Positions 35,218-43,858 of a stretch of 64,000 nucleotides of DNA are shown here, in pieces; within the stretch, counting starts at the first letter, position 1, and each line of letters begins with the position of its first letter. Both the position numbers and the translations under genes were made by a program. Where the stretch lies: assembly GCF_018642165.1 (NCBI RefSeq), contig NZ_JAHHZM010000005.1, positions 1-64,000 on the forward strand, given 5' to 3'. Origin of the DNA: Echinicola shivajiensis. GTDB lineage: Bacteria; Bacteroidota; Bacteroidia; Cytophagales; Cyclobacteriaceae. The notes beneath the pieces are model-generated. The model worked only from the letters and a program-made list of their open reading frames with translations, was not told where the DNA came from and made no database searches.

Positions 35218-36440
35218 GAAAAATAGTATTATTTGCATTGCTTTGCATGGCACTGGTAGAAGCCAGGGCACAAGAAAAGACAAAGAAAGCATTATTTGTG
35301 ATTTTGGATGGAATTCCAGCGGATGTGGTAGATTCAGTGGCCACACCAAATATAGATAAGGTAATTGCCGAAGGAGGATTTACCAAAGCGATGATGGGGG
35401 GAGAAGTTGACGGTTACAGCGAAACTCCCACCATATCAGCAGTAGGATATAATACATTGCTTACCGGAACCTGGGCCAATAAACATAATGTATGGGGTAA
35501 CTCAATTAAGAAGCCTAATTATAATTACTGGACTATTTTTAGAATGTTTAAGGAAGCCAATCCAATGAAAAAGACGGCTATTTTCTCTACTTGGTTGGAT
35601 AATAGAACCAAGTTGGTTGGGGCCAATTTACCAGAAACTGGCCACTTTACTTTTGATTACTATTATGACGGCTTTGAGTTGGATACCTTGAATTTTCCAC
35701 ATGATGATGATAGGAATTTCATTCATAAGATAGATGAAGTGGTTTCCAAAGAGGCTGCTAGGTACTTATATGATGAGGGGCCTGACCTATCTTGGATGTA
35801 TTTGGAGTATTCGGATGATATGGGCCACCGATTTGGAAATAGCCCTCAGATGATTGATGGATTGGTTAAAGCAGATGTTCAAATTGGTCGTGTTTGGGAT
35901 GCGATCAAGTACCGTGAAGCCAATTACAATGAGGACTGGATATTGGTGATCACCACTGATCATGGAAGAGGTGAAGATGGTTTTCATCATGGTGGACATA
36001 CGGATAGAGAAAGGACCATTTGGATCGTTACAAATGCGAAAAACACCAATGAACATTTTGAGACTATTCCGGCGATGGTGGATATTTTACCTTCCTTAGC
36101 GAGTCATCTTGGTTTAGAGATCCCGAAAAAGCATGCGATGGAATTGGATGGAGTTCCTTTTATAGGTGAGGTAGATGCTAGCGGATTAAAAGCTAAAGTG
36201 GAAGATGGAAAACTTCAAATGTCATGGAAGCCTTACACCAAAGGGCATTCAGGAAGAGTTTGGCTTTCCGGTACCAATCATTTTAAAGAGGGAGGTCTGG
36301 ATAATTATTGGTTGATGGGTGAGGTTGAGATAGGTGAAGGAAAAGCAGCGTATACTCTCAATGGTACAGAAAGTGATTTTTATAAAGTGGTACTAGAAAC
36401 ACCTTCGGGATATTTAAATTACTGGATCGTAGGAGAATAA
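35214..36440 (+). CDS. Alkaline-phosphatase-superfamily phosphodiesterase (NPP type), exported
   Basis: The product is 408 residues from the ATG that overlaps the previous stop; a signal peptide (1-19, VEARAQ) begins there, so a longer start at 35187 is rejected. Metal-binding ILDGIPADVV, the nucleophile segment SAVGYNTLLTGTW, LEYSDDMGHRFG and TTDHGRGEDGFHHGGHTD match nucleotide pyrophosphatase/phosphodiesterases. A C-terminal beta domain (about 320-408) has no known role. It would finish phosphoester cleavage started by the EEP enzyme. A terminator follows. Confidence 0.9.
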   Translation: MRKIVLFALLCMALVEARAQEKTKKALFVILDGIPADVVDSVATPNIDKVIAEGGFTKAMMGGEVDGYSETPTISAVGYNTLLTGTWANKHNVWGNSIKKPNYNYWTIFRMFKEANPMKKTAIFSTWLDNRTKLVGANLPETGHFTFDYYYDGFELDTLNFPHDDDRNFIHKIDEVVSKEAARYLYDEGPDLSWMYLEYSDDMGHRFGNSPQMIDGLVKADVQIGRVWDAIKYREANYNEDWILVITTDHGRGEDGFHHGGHTDRERTIWIVTNAKNTNEHFETIPAMVDILPSLASHLGLEIPKKHAMELDGVPFIGEVDASGLKAKVEDGKLQMSWKPYTKGHSGRVWLSGTNHFKEGGLDNYWLMGEVEIGEGKAAYTLNGTESDFYKVVLETPSGYLNYWIVGE

Positions 36441-36461
36441 AGAGAGTTGAATTTAAAAAGG

Positions 36462-36491
36462 AAGAGCTGCAATTATTGCGGCTCTTTTTTT
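36462..36491 (+). terminator. Terminator of the SusC-SusD-phosphoesterase operon
   Basis: An 11-bp stem AAGAGCTGCAA / TTGCGGCTCTT (one G-T pair) with a 3-nt loop is followed by seven T. Confidence 0.85.
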
Positions 36492-36548
36492 GTTGAGCCA
36501 AAATACTTTAAGACCTTTGCATCGTATTAATTAACCTTCCCATATATA

Positions 36549-37931
36549 ATGTTTAATAGAGAGATTTATAAAGAAAGAAGAGCCCAGTTAAAAGCTAAAA
36601 TGGGTAGTGGTCAGCTATTGTTTTTAGGCAATGACGAGGCAAGTATCAACTTTAAACATAATTGGTATCCTTTCAGGCAGGACAGTACCTTTTTATATTA
36701 TTTTGGATTGTCTCTTCCAGGTCTGGTTGCAGTTATCGACTGTGACGAAGACAAGGATTATATTTTCGGAAATGATTATGAAATAGATGATATTGTCTGG
36801 ACTGGTCCACAGCCAACCATTGCTGAATTAGCGGAAAAGGCAGGTGTAAGCAATACAGGGTCTTTGAGCAAATTGGCAAATACAGTAAAAGGAGATTGCC
36901 AAGTATTGCCTCCTTATAGAGGAGAGCATGTGTTGAAGTTAAGGGAGATTTTTGGGAGGTCTGTTGAAGAGGTGGAAGCAATGGCCTCTGTTCCGTTTAT
37001 CCAGGCAGTTGCAGGGCAAAGGAATATCAAGTCCGAAGAAGAACTAGTTGAATTGGAGAAAGCCGTTACCACGACTTCGGAACTGCATTTGGCTGTAATG
37101 AAGGCTGCCAGACCTGGAATGAAGGAGTATGAGTTAGTTGCTATTGCTAACAAAGTGGTCAGAGACAAAAATGCAGCTTTGTCTTTTCCTCCCATCTCTA
37201 CAATAAATGGTCAAACCTTGCATAATCATTATTATGGAAATACCATTAATGAAGGTGATTTGTTGCTGTTTGATAGTGGTGCCGAATCTCCAGAGTTTTA
37301 TGCGGGTGATATGACCAGGACATTCCCGGTTAGTGCCAAATTTGATACTCGTCAGAGGGAACTTTATGAAATTGTATATAAGTCCCATAGGACTGCTGTG
37401 GAGGCTTTGAGGCCAGGTGTAAAGTTTAAGGATATCCATTTGTTGGCAGCAGAGGCTTTAGTCGAAGGCCTTAAAGGTGTAGGGTTAATGAAAGGAGATG
37501 CTAAAGAGGCTGTAGCAGCTGGAGCACATACCATGTTTTTCCAGTGTGGACTGGGCCATATGATGGGCTTGGATGTCCATGATATGGAAAACCTCGGAGA
37601 GCAATATGTAGGATATACTCCTGAACTGAAAAAGTCGACCGAGTTCGGCCTGAAATCTTTAAGATTGGGTAAAGAGTTGGAAGCTGGTAATGTGATTACC
37701 ATTGAGCCGGGGATATATATTATTCCTGAAATAATTGATATGTACAAGTCCTCAGGGAAAATCGATGACTATATCAATTATGATCTGCTTGATACCTATA
37801 GGGATTTTGGAGGTATAAGAGTAGAGGAAGATTTCGTTATCACTTCTGATGGGGCCGATTTATTAGGTACTCCTTTGCCTATTGCACCAGATGACGTAGA
37901 GCGCGTAAGAACTGAAGCTTTGAAAGGATGA
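36549..37931 (+). CDS. pepP: Xaa-Pro aminopeptidase (M24B)
   Basis: The 460-residue protein has the aminopeptidase P N-terminal domain (YKERRAQLKAKMGSGQLLFLG, DSTFLYYFGL) and a pita-bread catalytic domain with metal ligands in LLFDSGAE, AGDMTRTFPV, GLGHMMGLDVHD, ITIEPGIY and RVEEDFVIT. It removes an N-terminal residue before proline in the cytoplasm. It is a single-gene unit with a strong terminator. Confidence 0.95.
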   Translation: MFNREIYKERRAQLKAKMGSGQLLFLGNDEASINFKHNWYPFRQDSTFLYYFGLSLPGLVAVIDCDEDKDYIFGNDYEIDDIVWTGPQPTIAELAEKAGVSNTGSLSKLANTVKGDCQVLPPYRGEHVLKLREIFGRSVEEVEAMASVPFIQAVAGQRNIKSEEELVELEKAVTTTSELHLAVMKAARPGMKEYELVAIANKVVRDKNAALSFPPISTINGQTLHNHYYGNTINEGDLLLFDSGAESPEFYAGDMTRTFPVSAKFDTRQRELYEIVYKSHRTAVEALRPGVKFKDIHLLAAEALVEGLKGVGLMKGDAKEAVAAGAHTMFFQCGLGHMMGLDVHDMENLGEQYVGYTPELKKSTEFGLKSLRLGKELEAGNVITIEPGIYIIPEIIDMYKSSGKIDDYINYDLLDTYRDFGGIRVEEDFVITSDGADLLGTPLPIAPDDVERVRTEALKG

Positions 37932-37936
37932 TATAG

Positions 37937-37985
37937 AAATAAATTCATCTCTCGGAACAAATCCTGAGAGGTGAATTTATTTTTT
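37937..37985 (+). terminator. Terminator of pepP
   Basis: The 17-bp stem AAATAAATTCATCTCTC / GAGAGGTGAATTTATTT has a 12-nt loop and is followed by TTTTT. Confidence 0.85.
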
Positions 37986-38113
37986 AAGTAGAATTGCATT
38001 TAATTTGCAGCTGGAAAAATCTGAATAAATCAGTTTTCCTAAGAATAGAAAGGCTGGTTCTCAACATGGAAAAGTAATTTATAAAGAATCAGCAGCCTTG
38101 GAATAGTTTAGGA

Positions 38114-38470
38114 ATGCATCAATTTATAAAAATATCGATCAACTTAATGCTGCTGATAGCAGGTATACTCTTCTTTTCGGAAGGAGAGCTTGAGCCGGTA
38201 TTCGATACATTCCCAAATAGAGAAGTCGAAAGTAAGATAGAGGTTGTTGCTTTAAAGGGTAAAGCTCAGTTTCGTCCTATTTCTAAAAAAACGAAATCCC
38301 TTTCCAATGATGATCATCATCAACTAGTAAAGAATTTTTTTATTTGGGTAAAGCCCTTCTCATTAGGTAAAAACAATTTTGACCTAGGTTTTTTATCAGT
38401 TGAACTGGAAGGCTCAATGTTTGACCTGTCGCATGTTTTTACAGGAAGGGCTCCTCCTTTTTTGATTTAG
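38114..38470 (+). CDS. Small hypothetical exported or membrane-anchored protein
   Basis: The 118-residue protein has one N-terminal hydrophobic segment (about 6-22) followed by a soluble part containing ISKKTKSLSNDDHHQL and SVELEGSMFDLSHVF, ending RAPPFLI. I do not recognise the family. The His-His and acidic residues hint at a metal-linked periplasmic protein, but nothing proves that. It stands alone, 111 bp before the next gene on the same strand. Codon use looks like that of the neighbours. Confidence 0.6.
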   Translation: MHQFIKISINLMLLIAGILFFSEGELEPVFDTFPNREVESKIEVVALKGKAQFRPISKKTKSLSNDDHHQLVKNFFIWVKPFSLGKNNFDLGFLSVELEGSMFDLSHVFTGRAPPFLI

Positions 38471-38580
38471 CATCTGATTACTAAAATATAATAATTCCAT
38501 CCCCATCAATAGGAGGCCATTGGAGAGCTTGCATATCAATGCTCTTCTAATGGACGCTTCTTGCTATTATATATTACAAA

Positions 38581-39045
38581 ATGATACATATTATTCTACA
38601 TACTTTTTTGTTGAGTATTTCTCCTTTTGGAGAGTCTAGAGTAGGTATTCCATATGCTGTTATCAATGGTTTAGATCCCTTCTTAGCGCTATTGGTTGGA
38701 CTGGGAGCCAATTTGCTGGTTTTTCCAATTTTATTGTTTCTTATCGATACCTTTAACGAAAAGCTTTGGAAACACAAGATCTATAAAAACCAATCTGTGA
38801 AACTGATGAGAAAGGCGAAGAATGGCGTAGGGGACAAAATTGAAAAATATGGCTTTTGGGGCTTGATGGTCTTTGTAATGATTCCACTGCCTTTTACCGG
38901 AGTGTATATGGGAACCATTGCTTCTTATATCTTTAAATTGCCTCGTAAGCAATCCTTTTTCGCTATAAGTGTAGGCGCTGTGATTTCTTGTTTGATTTTA
39001 GCTTTCGGTTCCCATTTAGGGAAATTAGGAGTAGAATTGATATAA
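38581..39045 (+). CDS. Small multi-drug export family membrane protein (COG2426)
   Basis: The 154-residue protein has about four membrane spans (5-20, 33-54, 96-118 and 128-147), with SPFGESRVGIPYAVINGLDP near the start and the conserved MIPLPFTGVYMGTIASYIF segment. This matches the Sm_multidrug_ex family, related to DedA-like folds. The name comes from early data and the true substrate is uncertain. A perfect hairpin overlaps its stop codon. Confidence 0.87.
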   Translation: MIHIILHTFLLSISPFGESRVGIPYAVINGLDPFLALLVGLGANLLVFPILLFLIDTFNEKLWKHKIYKNQSVKLMRKAKNGVGDKIEKYGFWGLMVFVMIPLPFTGVYMGTIASYIFKLPRKQSFFAISVGAVISCLILAFGSHLGKLGVELI

Positions 39046-39083
39046 AATAACCGCATCAAAAGAAAAGAATGATGCGGTTATTT
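39045..39083. terminator. Terminator hairpin after the small export protein
   Basis: The perfect 14-bp arms AAATAACCGCATCA / TGATGCGGTTATTT lie between convergent genes, so it may act in both directions. Confidence 0.75.
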
Positions 39084-39127
39084 AAAATACTTTCCTGTAT
39101 TAGGAGGAAGCCCTGTCAAAATAAAAA

Positions 39128-39748
39128 CTAATAAAACCAGGAAAAGCCTAATCTGAAATCTAAACTGCTGAAACTTTCAGAGCCAAAAGCCTGATTATAT
39201 CGTACACCCAAATCTAAGCTACTGGAATAGGCAATTGGAATTGAGACACCGACAGCAGGAGCTATACCAAATAAAAACTTATTGTCCTCAAAACGGTAAA
39301 GTCCCAATTCTTTCCATTTTAGAACATTGTATCCCCCAATTCCTATAGACACATAGGGTTTGATTTTTCCAGCCTCACCATAATAATAACTAGAAGTCAA
39401 TAAAATGGGGATGGAGTTAATATAATTGAATTCTTTAGCGGATAAGGTAATGGTATTATTATCCATTTCAATGGTCTCAGAAACCAAGCCATCACTGGGG
39501 TCATAGTAGGTGGATAAGCCCGAGCTGATACCGACGGAAAGATTGTCCTTTACAAAATATTCATAAGATAAGCCGAAACCCCTGAAGCTAAATTCATCAG
39601 CAAAATCTTTGGCATCTCCCATTGTCATGGAAGGAACATAGTGCAGGGTGAACTTACTGCTTCCTTCTTGTTGAGAAAAAGCTAAGCCAAAGGTGAAAAG
39701 TCCAATTGCTAGAAGAAGGTTGATATGTAAAAGGTATTTTTTATACAT
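39128..39748 (-). CDS. Outer membrane beta-barrel protein
   Basis: The 206-residue protein has a signal peptide (about 1-25, GLAFSQ) and alternating beta strands (GFGLSYEYFVKDNLSVGISSGLST, VSIGIGGYNVLKW, YSSSLDLGVRYNQ), ending in the aromatic FRLGFSWFY expected for assembly by the BAM complex. It is an OmpW/PorT-like small barrel of unknown role. It follows the DUF4136 lipoprotein gene by 17 bp on the same strand. Confidence 0.83.
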   Translation of the reverse strand: MYKKYLLHINLLLAIGLFTFGLAFSQQEGSSKFTLHYVPSMTMGDAKDFADEFSFRGFGLSYEYFVKDNLSVGISSGLSTYYDPSDGLVSETIEMDNNTITLSAKEFNYINSIPILLTSSYYYGEAGKIKPYVSIGIGGYNVLKWKELGLYRFEDNKFLFGIAPAVGVSIPIAYSSSLDLGVRYNQAFGSESFSSLDFRLGFSWFY

Positions 39749-39765
39749 CTCTATTAGGGTTAATT

Positions 39766-40437
39766 TTATTTGTTCAAATATGGAGAGTCTAGAAACATTC
39801 TGTCAAGACCAGAAGTGATCCTGCTTTCAATGTTGCTTTGGCTGCCTTCCAAAAGGCCGTTCAGTGCACCTGTCCACATGACCGGTATGGGGTCAGGCTC
39901 ATTGTCGCCGTTAAAGGAGGCTTCATTAGGTGCGATCATTTCAACCAATATGGTACCTTCTCTGTAAGAGTAAACCCCTCCGAAATAGCAACATCCACCT
40001 GGGTAACCGGGATACCATCCTCCTGGAGGATATCCTGGCGGATACCATCCCCAGCCTGGCCACCACCCCCAATAGTCCCACCAACCAACTAGATTGAAAT
40101 TGACCGTATTGATTGCAGTTACAAGTATAATTACATCAGATCCTTCTGTTTCAGGATCTTGAACTTCTTGCCAGCCATACTCTACGAATTTTTCATTGAT
40201 TTCATCAAGCAAAAATTCTTCTGTTTCTTCAGAGAGCTTATCATCGTTATCGTTAGAAATAAAAACCACGCTGTCGGCTAAGGTGTATGTCAAAAAGTTA
40301 TCAAAATTAATATCGTTATCCCTTGATGTGAGAATCAGATCCAATTCATCAACATACTCAGGGCCATTAGGTGTACAGGCTTGTCCTCCTATTAATAGTA
40401 ATAAAAGAATTCTACAAATGAATTTAGTGTTAACCAT
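39766..40437 (-). CDS. DUF4136 family lipoprotein
   Basis: The 223-residue protein has a lipoprotein signal with Cys at 21 (GGQAC). The DUF4136 pattern follows: FLTYTLADSVVF, then LDEINEKFVEYGWQEVQDPETEGSDVIILV and a Trp/Pro/Gly-rich loop (WWDYWGWWPGWGWYPPGYPP). It ends with an EMIAPNEASF...VMWTGALNGLLEG part. The function is unknown; it is probably anchored in the outer membrane. It is co-transcribed with the beta-barrel gene downstream. Confidence 0.88.
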   Translation of the reverse strand: MVNTKFICRILLLLLIGGQACTPNGPEYVDELDLILTSRDNDINFDNFLTYTLADSVVFISNDNDDKLSEETEEFLLDEINEKFVEYGWQEVQDPETEGSDVIILVTAINTVNFNLVGWWDYWGWWPGWGWYPPGYPPGGWYPGYPGGCCYFGGVYSYREGTILVEMIAPNEASFNGDNEPDPIPVMWTGALNGLLEGSQSNIESRITSGLDRMFLDSPYLNK

Positions 40438-40601
40438 TGATTTAGTTTTTAAACTGTGAGAATATGCTACTATTTATTAATTTATAAATTATCCCAACTA
40501 AAAATGAAGGTTAATGTAAACTGATTGATAAAATTTATAAAAGATTTCATAAACCAGCTCATATCAAGACCGAAGGAGCCTTGTGGGATTGGCGTAGTTT
40601 A

Positions 40602-41957
40602 TCAATAGGGTTTAATGGGAATGTTGATTCCAAAATAAAGTTCTCTTTCTCCATTATCTTGGTTTATCAGACTACTCCAAATATTCCCAGATCCAACAAA
40701 AATGAACCGGTATTTTAACGCTGTTCCTACTGTGAAATTCCGTTTGCTGGAATAGCCTATAGGAAGAAAGGCACCAAACACCTCATTTTCAAATCTGGGC
40801 GTAAGGCTCATCATGAATTCGGAAAGGTTAATAATTTCTTCACCTAGACCCCGGAAGGGGTTTAGGGTTTGTCTTATCATGGCATTTAGGAACCAAAAAT
40901 CATTCAAGTGAAAGTCACTTGCCAACATGAAGTTGGTAGGTAAATTGGTTCTAAAGCTGTTACCTGAAATCTTGTTTGTGTTGACCAGATTATTTAAGGT
41001 ATCTATAAGTTCAGTTATATCAGAAATATTACTAAATGTTCTTGTGGCAATATTTTCAGCATTTACAGAAAACAGGGCTGTTTCGGTTGCTTGCTTATTG
41101 TTTATGTGTCCAATATCTGTAACACTAAAACCGATTTTGTACTCATGTGGAATTCGGGCTTGGCTACTTTTTTTGATGTAATTGACCCCTAGGTCTATAC
41201 TGAAGCCCAGGCTGGACATTAAGTTCGTTTTATCTTCATAGATGGATTTTGAAACATTATCGGAAAGGCCATAACGGACATTAATGCCCAAGTGATCAAT
41301 CCTTTCTTCGTCAAATTCAGCCGAAATATCTTCCAATTCCATATAGGCAGACCCTAGACTGCTAAGCACAGAGGCACTTAGTCCCCCTGTCCATTTGTGG
41401 TCGTCATCTTCATATAACTTATGTGCATAGCTAAGTTTGAATTCCCACCAGGTATTTACAACTGATTTGAAAAAATCTCCATTAATGTTTTCAAACTCGT
41501 TTGGTAGCTTGCCAACCAGAAGGTCGAAAAAGGCGCTATTCGTACTTTCAAATTTCCCTAATCCATTGAGTTTTGTGGTAAGGGCAAATGCATGTTTGTC
41601 ATTAGGTTTATAGATGGCCGAGGGAAGGATGATCTGAGTGCGAAGAAAATAATCAGCCCTGCTTGAACTGAATATGCTCTTGAAATTGGTGATGCCCAGA
41701 CGGTTGCTTAATTGCCCTAGCCAGCTGTCATCAAGCGTATTGTTTTTATAAATATCCAGTTGGGCGGAAACTACGTTGACTTGCCATTTATGTCGACTTT
41801 CTAATATGTCGGCAGGTTGATTAGAGATTCTTTGAAGTGGAAAATAGGAACTAGAGTGAAGTCCGTGAAAACTTTGCGCATTGAGTGAAAATGCCACCAG
41901 AAAAAGAAATAAAAATAATTTAGATCTTTTGTCAATTAAATTTTTCCAAATCTCCAT
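40602..41957 (-). CDS. DUF5723 family outer membrane protein
   Basis: The 451-residue protein has a signal peptide (about 1-28, FSLNAQ) and the DUF5723 opening HGLHSSSYFPLQRISNQPADI. It has many amphipathic beta strands and a C-terminus YFGINIPIKPY, as in PorV/FadL-like Bacteroidota barrels. The function is unknown. It is on the same strand as the DUF4136/beta-barrel pair but 165 bp upstream, so it may be separate. Confidence 0.85.
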   Translation of the reverse strand: MEIWKNLIDKRSKLFLFLFLVAFSLNAQSFHGLHSSSYFPLQRISNQPADILESRHKWQVNVVSAQLDIYKNNTLDDSWLGQLSNRLGITNFKSIFSSSRADYFLRTQIILPSAIYKPNDKHAFALTTKLNGLGKFESTNSAFFDLLVGKLPNEFENINGDFFKSVVNTWWEFKLSYAHKLYEDDDHKWTGGLSASVLSSLGSAYMELEDISAEFDEERIDHLGINVRYGLSDNVSKSIYEDKTNLMSSLGFSIDLGVNYIKKSSQARIPHEYKIGFSVTDIGHINNKQATETALFSVNAENIATRTFSNISDITELIDTLNNLVNTNKISGNSFRTNLPTNFMLASDFHLNDFWFLNAMIRQTLNPFRGLGEEIINLSEFMMSLTPRFENEVFGAFLPIGYSSKRNFTVGTALKYRFIFVGSGNIWSSLINQDNGERELYFGINIPIKPY

Positions 41958-42196
41958 AATTATTACTCCAAAAGGAATTGTACCAAATGATTGAATAATG
42001 TAGAAAAGGCTAATGGAGGATATTGATTATTAATTTACGATAGATTTTGTGAAAATAATAGGTTCTACCTAGGGTGATTTTTGTTTTAGAAAAGTGCAGG
42101 TGGTTTATAAATGAGTTTCTATAACGTTTTTTTAATTAAAGAGAGATGGGATTTAGTACTAATACAATGTTAATTTAATCTTTTGTTATTGTTTTC

Positions 42197-42439
42197 ATGG
42201 AAGGAGACCATAAGCTGGAGATTGAGCGGGTAGATGTATTTAAAAATGGACAAAAATTGGTTTCAGATGTACATAAGGGATTTACTGGAGCTTCATCTTC
42301 TGGAAACACTTATGAGGTTGGTATTGAAGATTATGAAACAGGAGCGGCATTTACGGTGAAAGCCAATGTGAAGGGAGATGGAGGAAGAGAGTCATATGGA
42401 GCAGTATTTATCAAAAAAAATAATCTAAGGGAAGCTTAA
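42197..42439 (+). CDS. Small protein, possible remnant of a hexosaminidase C-terminal domain
   Basis: The 80-residue sequence LEIERVDVFKNGQKLVSD...HKGFTGASSSGNTYEVGI...GAAFTVKANVKGDGGRES resembles the beta-sandwich domain at the C-terminus of some Bacteroidota beta-N-acetylhexosaminidases and fucosidases. That is from memory and was not searched. It lacks a signal peptide and any catalytic domain, and nothing upstream continues the frame, so it may be a decayed fragment or a real small protein. A good terminator follows. Confidence 0.45.
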   Translation: MEGDHKLEIERVDVFKNGQKLVSDVHKGFTGASSSGNTYEVGIEDYETGAAFTVKANVKGDGGRESYGAVFIKKNNLREA

Positions 42440-42445
42440 ATAATG

Positions 42446-42491
42446 AAAAGTCCCCTGGAAATGCTAATTAGGCATTGCTAGGGGACTTTTA
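42446..42491 (+). terminator. Terminator hairpin
   Basis: The perfect outer stem AAAAGTCCCCT / AGGGGACTTTT has an inner AATGC/GCATT pairing. It lies between the small ORF and the convergent response regulator. Confidence 0.8.
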
Positions 42492-42579
42492 TTAAAGTAT
42501 GATCAAGCTATTTTGTGATTAGAAATACTGATTCGAACTGTAATGTCAAATAGCATTTATGTTGTGGTCTAAATTTTAG

Positions 42580-42951
42580 TTAATCTATCGAGTTTAGAAT
42601 TCTGCTTACTTCGGCCTTGGAGACCCTGCTTTTTAACAAATATTCATGCGAACCTAATTCCAACGCATTGATGGCTACATTCAGATCCTCCAAGGCAGTA
42701 CAAAAAATTACATTGGTTTCAGGAAAATGGCTTTTGATCTTTGGTAGGGCTTCCAGTCCGTCGGTATCTTCCATTTGATAGTCCAAAAATATTAGAGATG
42801 GTTTGAGAACCATATTCTCAAGGCATTCTCGGCCACTATTAAATTGAGTAATGTTTTTAAAGCCCAGTTCGACTAAGATCCGCGACATTACCGCTTTCCA
42901 AAATGGGTCATCGTCGACGATAAAGACCTTTTTGTCCAAGAGTGTTTTCAT
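42580..42951 (-). CDS. Single-domain response regulator (CheY-like)
   Basis: The 123-residue protein is only a receiver domain: an acidic cluster D13-D15, phospho-acceptor D57 in IFLDYQM, T85 in FCTALED and K107 in YLLKSR. No output domain is present, so it must act through a partner, for example a kinase relay or a chemotaxis-like target. It lies 365 bp downstream of the H-NOX gene on the same strand; H-NOX proteins commonly signal through two-component systems. No kinase gene is in the window. The link is inference. Confidence 0.9.
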   Translation of the reverse strand: MKTLLDKKVFIVDDDPFWKAVMSRILVELGFKNITQFNSGRECLENMVLKPSLIFLDYQMEDTDGLEALPKIKSHFPETNVIFCTALEDLNVAINALELGSHEYLLKSRVSKAEVSRILNSID

Positions 42952-43315
42952 AGAGGTGGTTTTTTCAGAGGGGTCATGCCATCAATGTGCCAGATGAAAA
43001 ATACACCTTTGTAGCCTGATCAGAGAGGCTTGTTGGAAAATTGTTTTCCAGATATTGGAAATTCCTTCTTGAAAATGGAAATTCTTTCGGGATAATGTTT
43101 GTCCTGCTAATTTTGGAATACTAAACGATAAGGTGAATCCAAACTGTCAGGCTGATTAAGCAATAACTAGTAAAAAAAAGAAAGGTCAGAATATGCTTCT
43201 GATCTTTCTAAAAAAAACTCAATTCCCATTTCGTAAAATTACCTAAGGATTTTAGGGCAAAGTTTCTTTATGCTTTCTGTGGACTGAAGTTGATCCTAAT
43301 CTAGGAAACCAATAA
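42952..43315. other. Intergenic region, 364 bp
   Basis: It lies between the response regulator and H-NOX genes. It holds the palindrome TTCCA-N5-TGGAA at 43046-43060, which recurs at 44288-44302. No gene is supported. Confidence 0.6.
43046..43060. promoter_or_regulatory. Palindrome upstream of the response regulator
   Basis: TTCCAGATATTGGAA is an inverted repeat (TTCCA / TGGAA). The same 15 bases plus one flanking base occur in the opposite orientation at 44288-44302. The two copies bracket the H-NOX gene. Confidence 0.35.
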
Positions 43316-43858
43316 CTACCAGTGAACTTCAAAAAGGGCTGTTTGTTCAGGACTTACCCTGGAAGGCAATTTTTTTATCTGCATGGGGGTTTTAAATAAT
43401 TCTGCCAAACCAAGCAAAATTCCATAAACAAATTCTTGTAAACCAGATCTATACGAGCTGTAGTGTATTAGTAGTTTGTTTTCTGATATAATATTTATTT
43501 CAAATTCAGGGGAATCAATCTTAGGATAAAGCATCATTACCCTAGTGTGGAAAGCAGGAAGGTTAATTAAGAATTCTTTCAAGTTTTTTCCACCTGTGGA
43601 CATTAATGAGCCATATTTTTCTTGTGAAACTTTAATGATCCACCATTTCCCCAATTCCCTTAGAATTTCATCACTAGTTTTTCCCGTTATTTCTGATGCT
43701 GCAGCTATCAATTTAAAGGTCATTTCATCAGAATAGATTTTGTTGATCAAAAAGAAGTTTTCTTTTAGGTGAATTTTTTCCTTTGCGTTTTTCCAAACTT
43801 CCTCACTGTATTGTTTGGTAAGCAGATCTTCAATGGTTTGATTAACTATGCCGTACAT
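43316..43858 (-). CDS. H-NOX (haem nitric oxide/oxygen binding) sensor protein
   Basis: The 180-residue protein has the family opening MYGIVNQTIEDLL, the proximal haem ligand H104 (LPAFHTRV) and the Y-x-S-x-R haem-propionate clamp (Y133, S135, R137 in HYSSYRSGL). It is a stand-alone H-NOX domain of the usual 180-190 residues, cytoplasmic, and would sense NO (or O2) and act on a partner. Usually a histidine kinase or a diguanylate cyclase is beside it; here the nearest signalling gene is the receiver-only protein downstream. NO versus O2 selectivity was not judged. Confidence 0.92.
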   Translation of the reverse strand: MYGIVNQTIEDLLTKQYSEEVWKNAKEKIHLKENFFLINKIYSDEMTFKLIAAASEITGKTSDEILRELGKWWIIKVSQEKYGSLMSTGGKNLKEFLINLPAFHTRVMMLYPKIDSPEFEINIISENKLLIHYSSYRSGLQEFVYGILLGLAELFKTPMQIKKLPSRVSPEQTALFEVHW

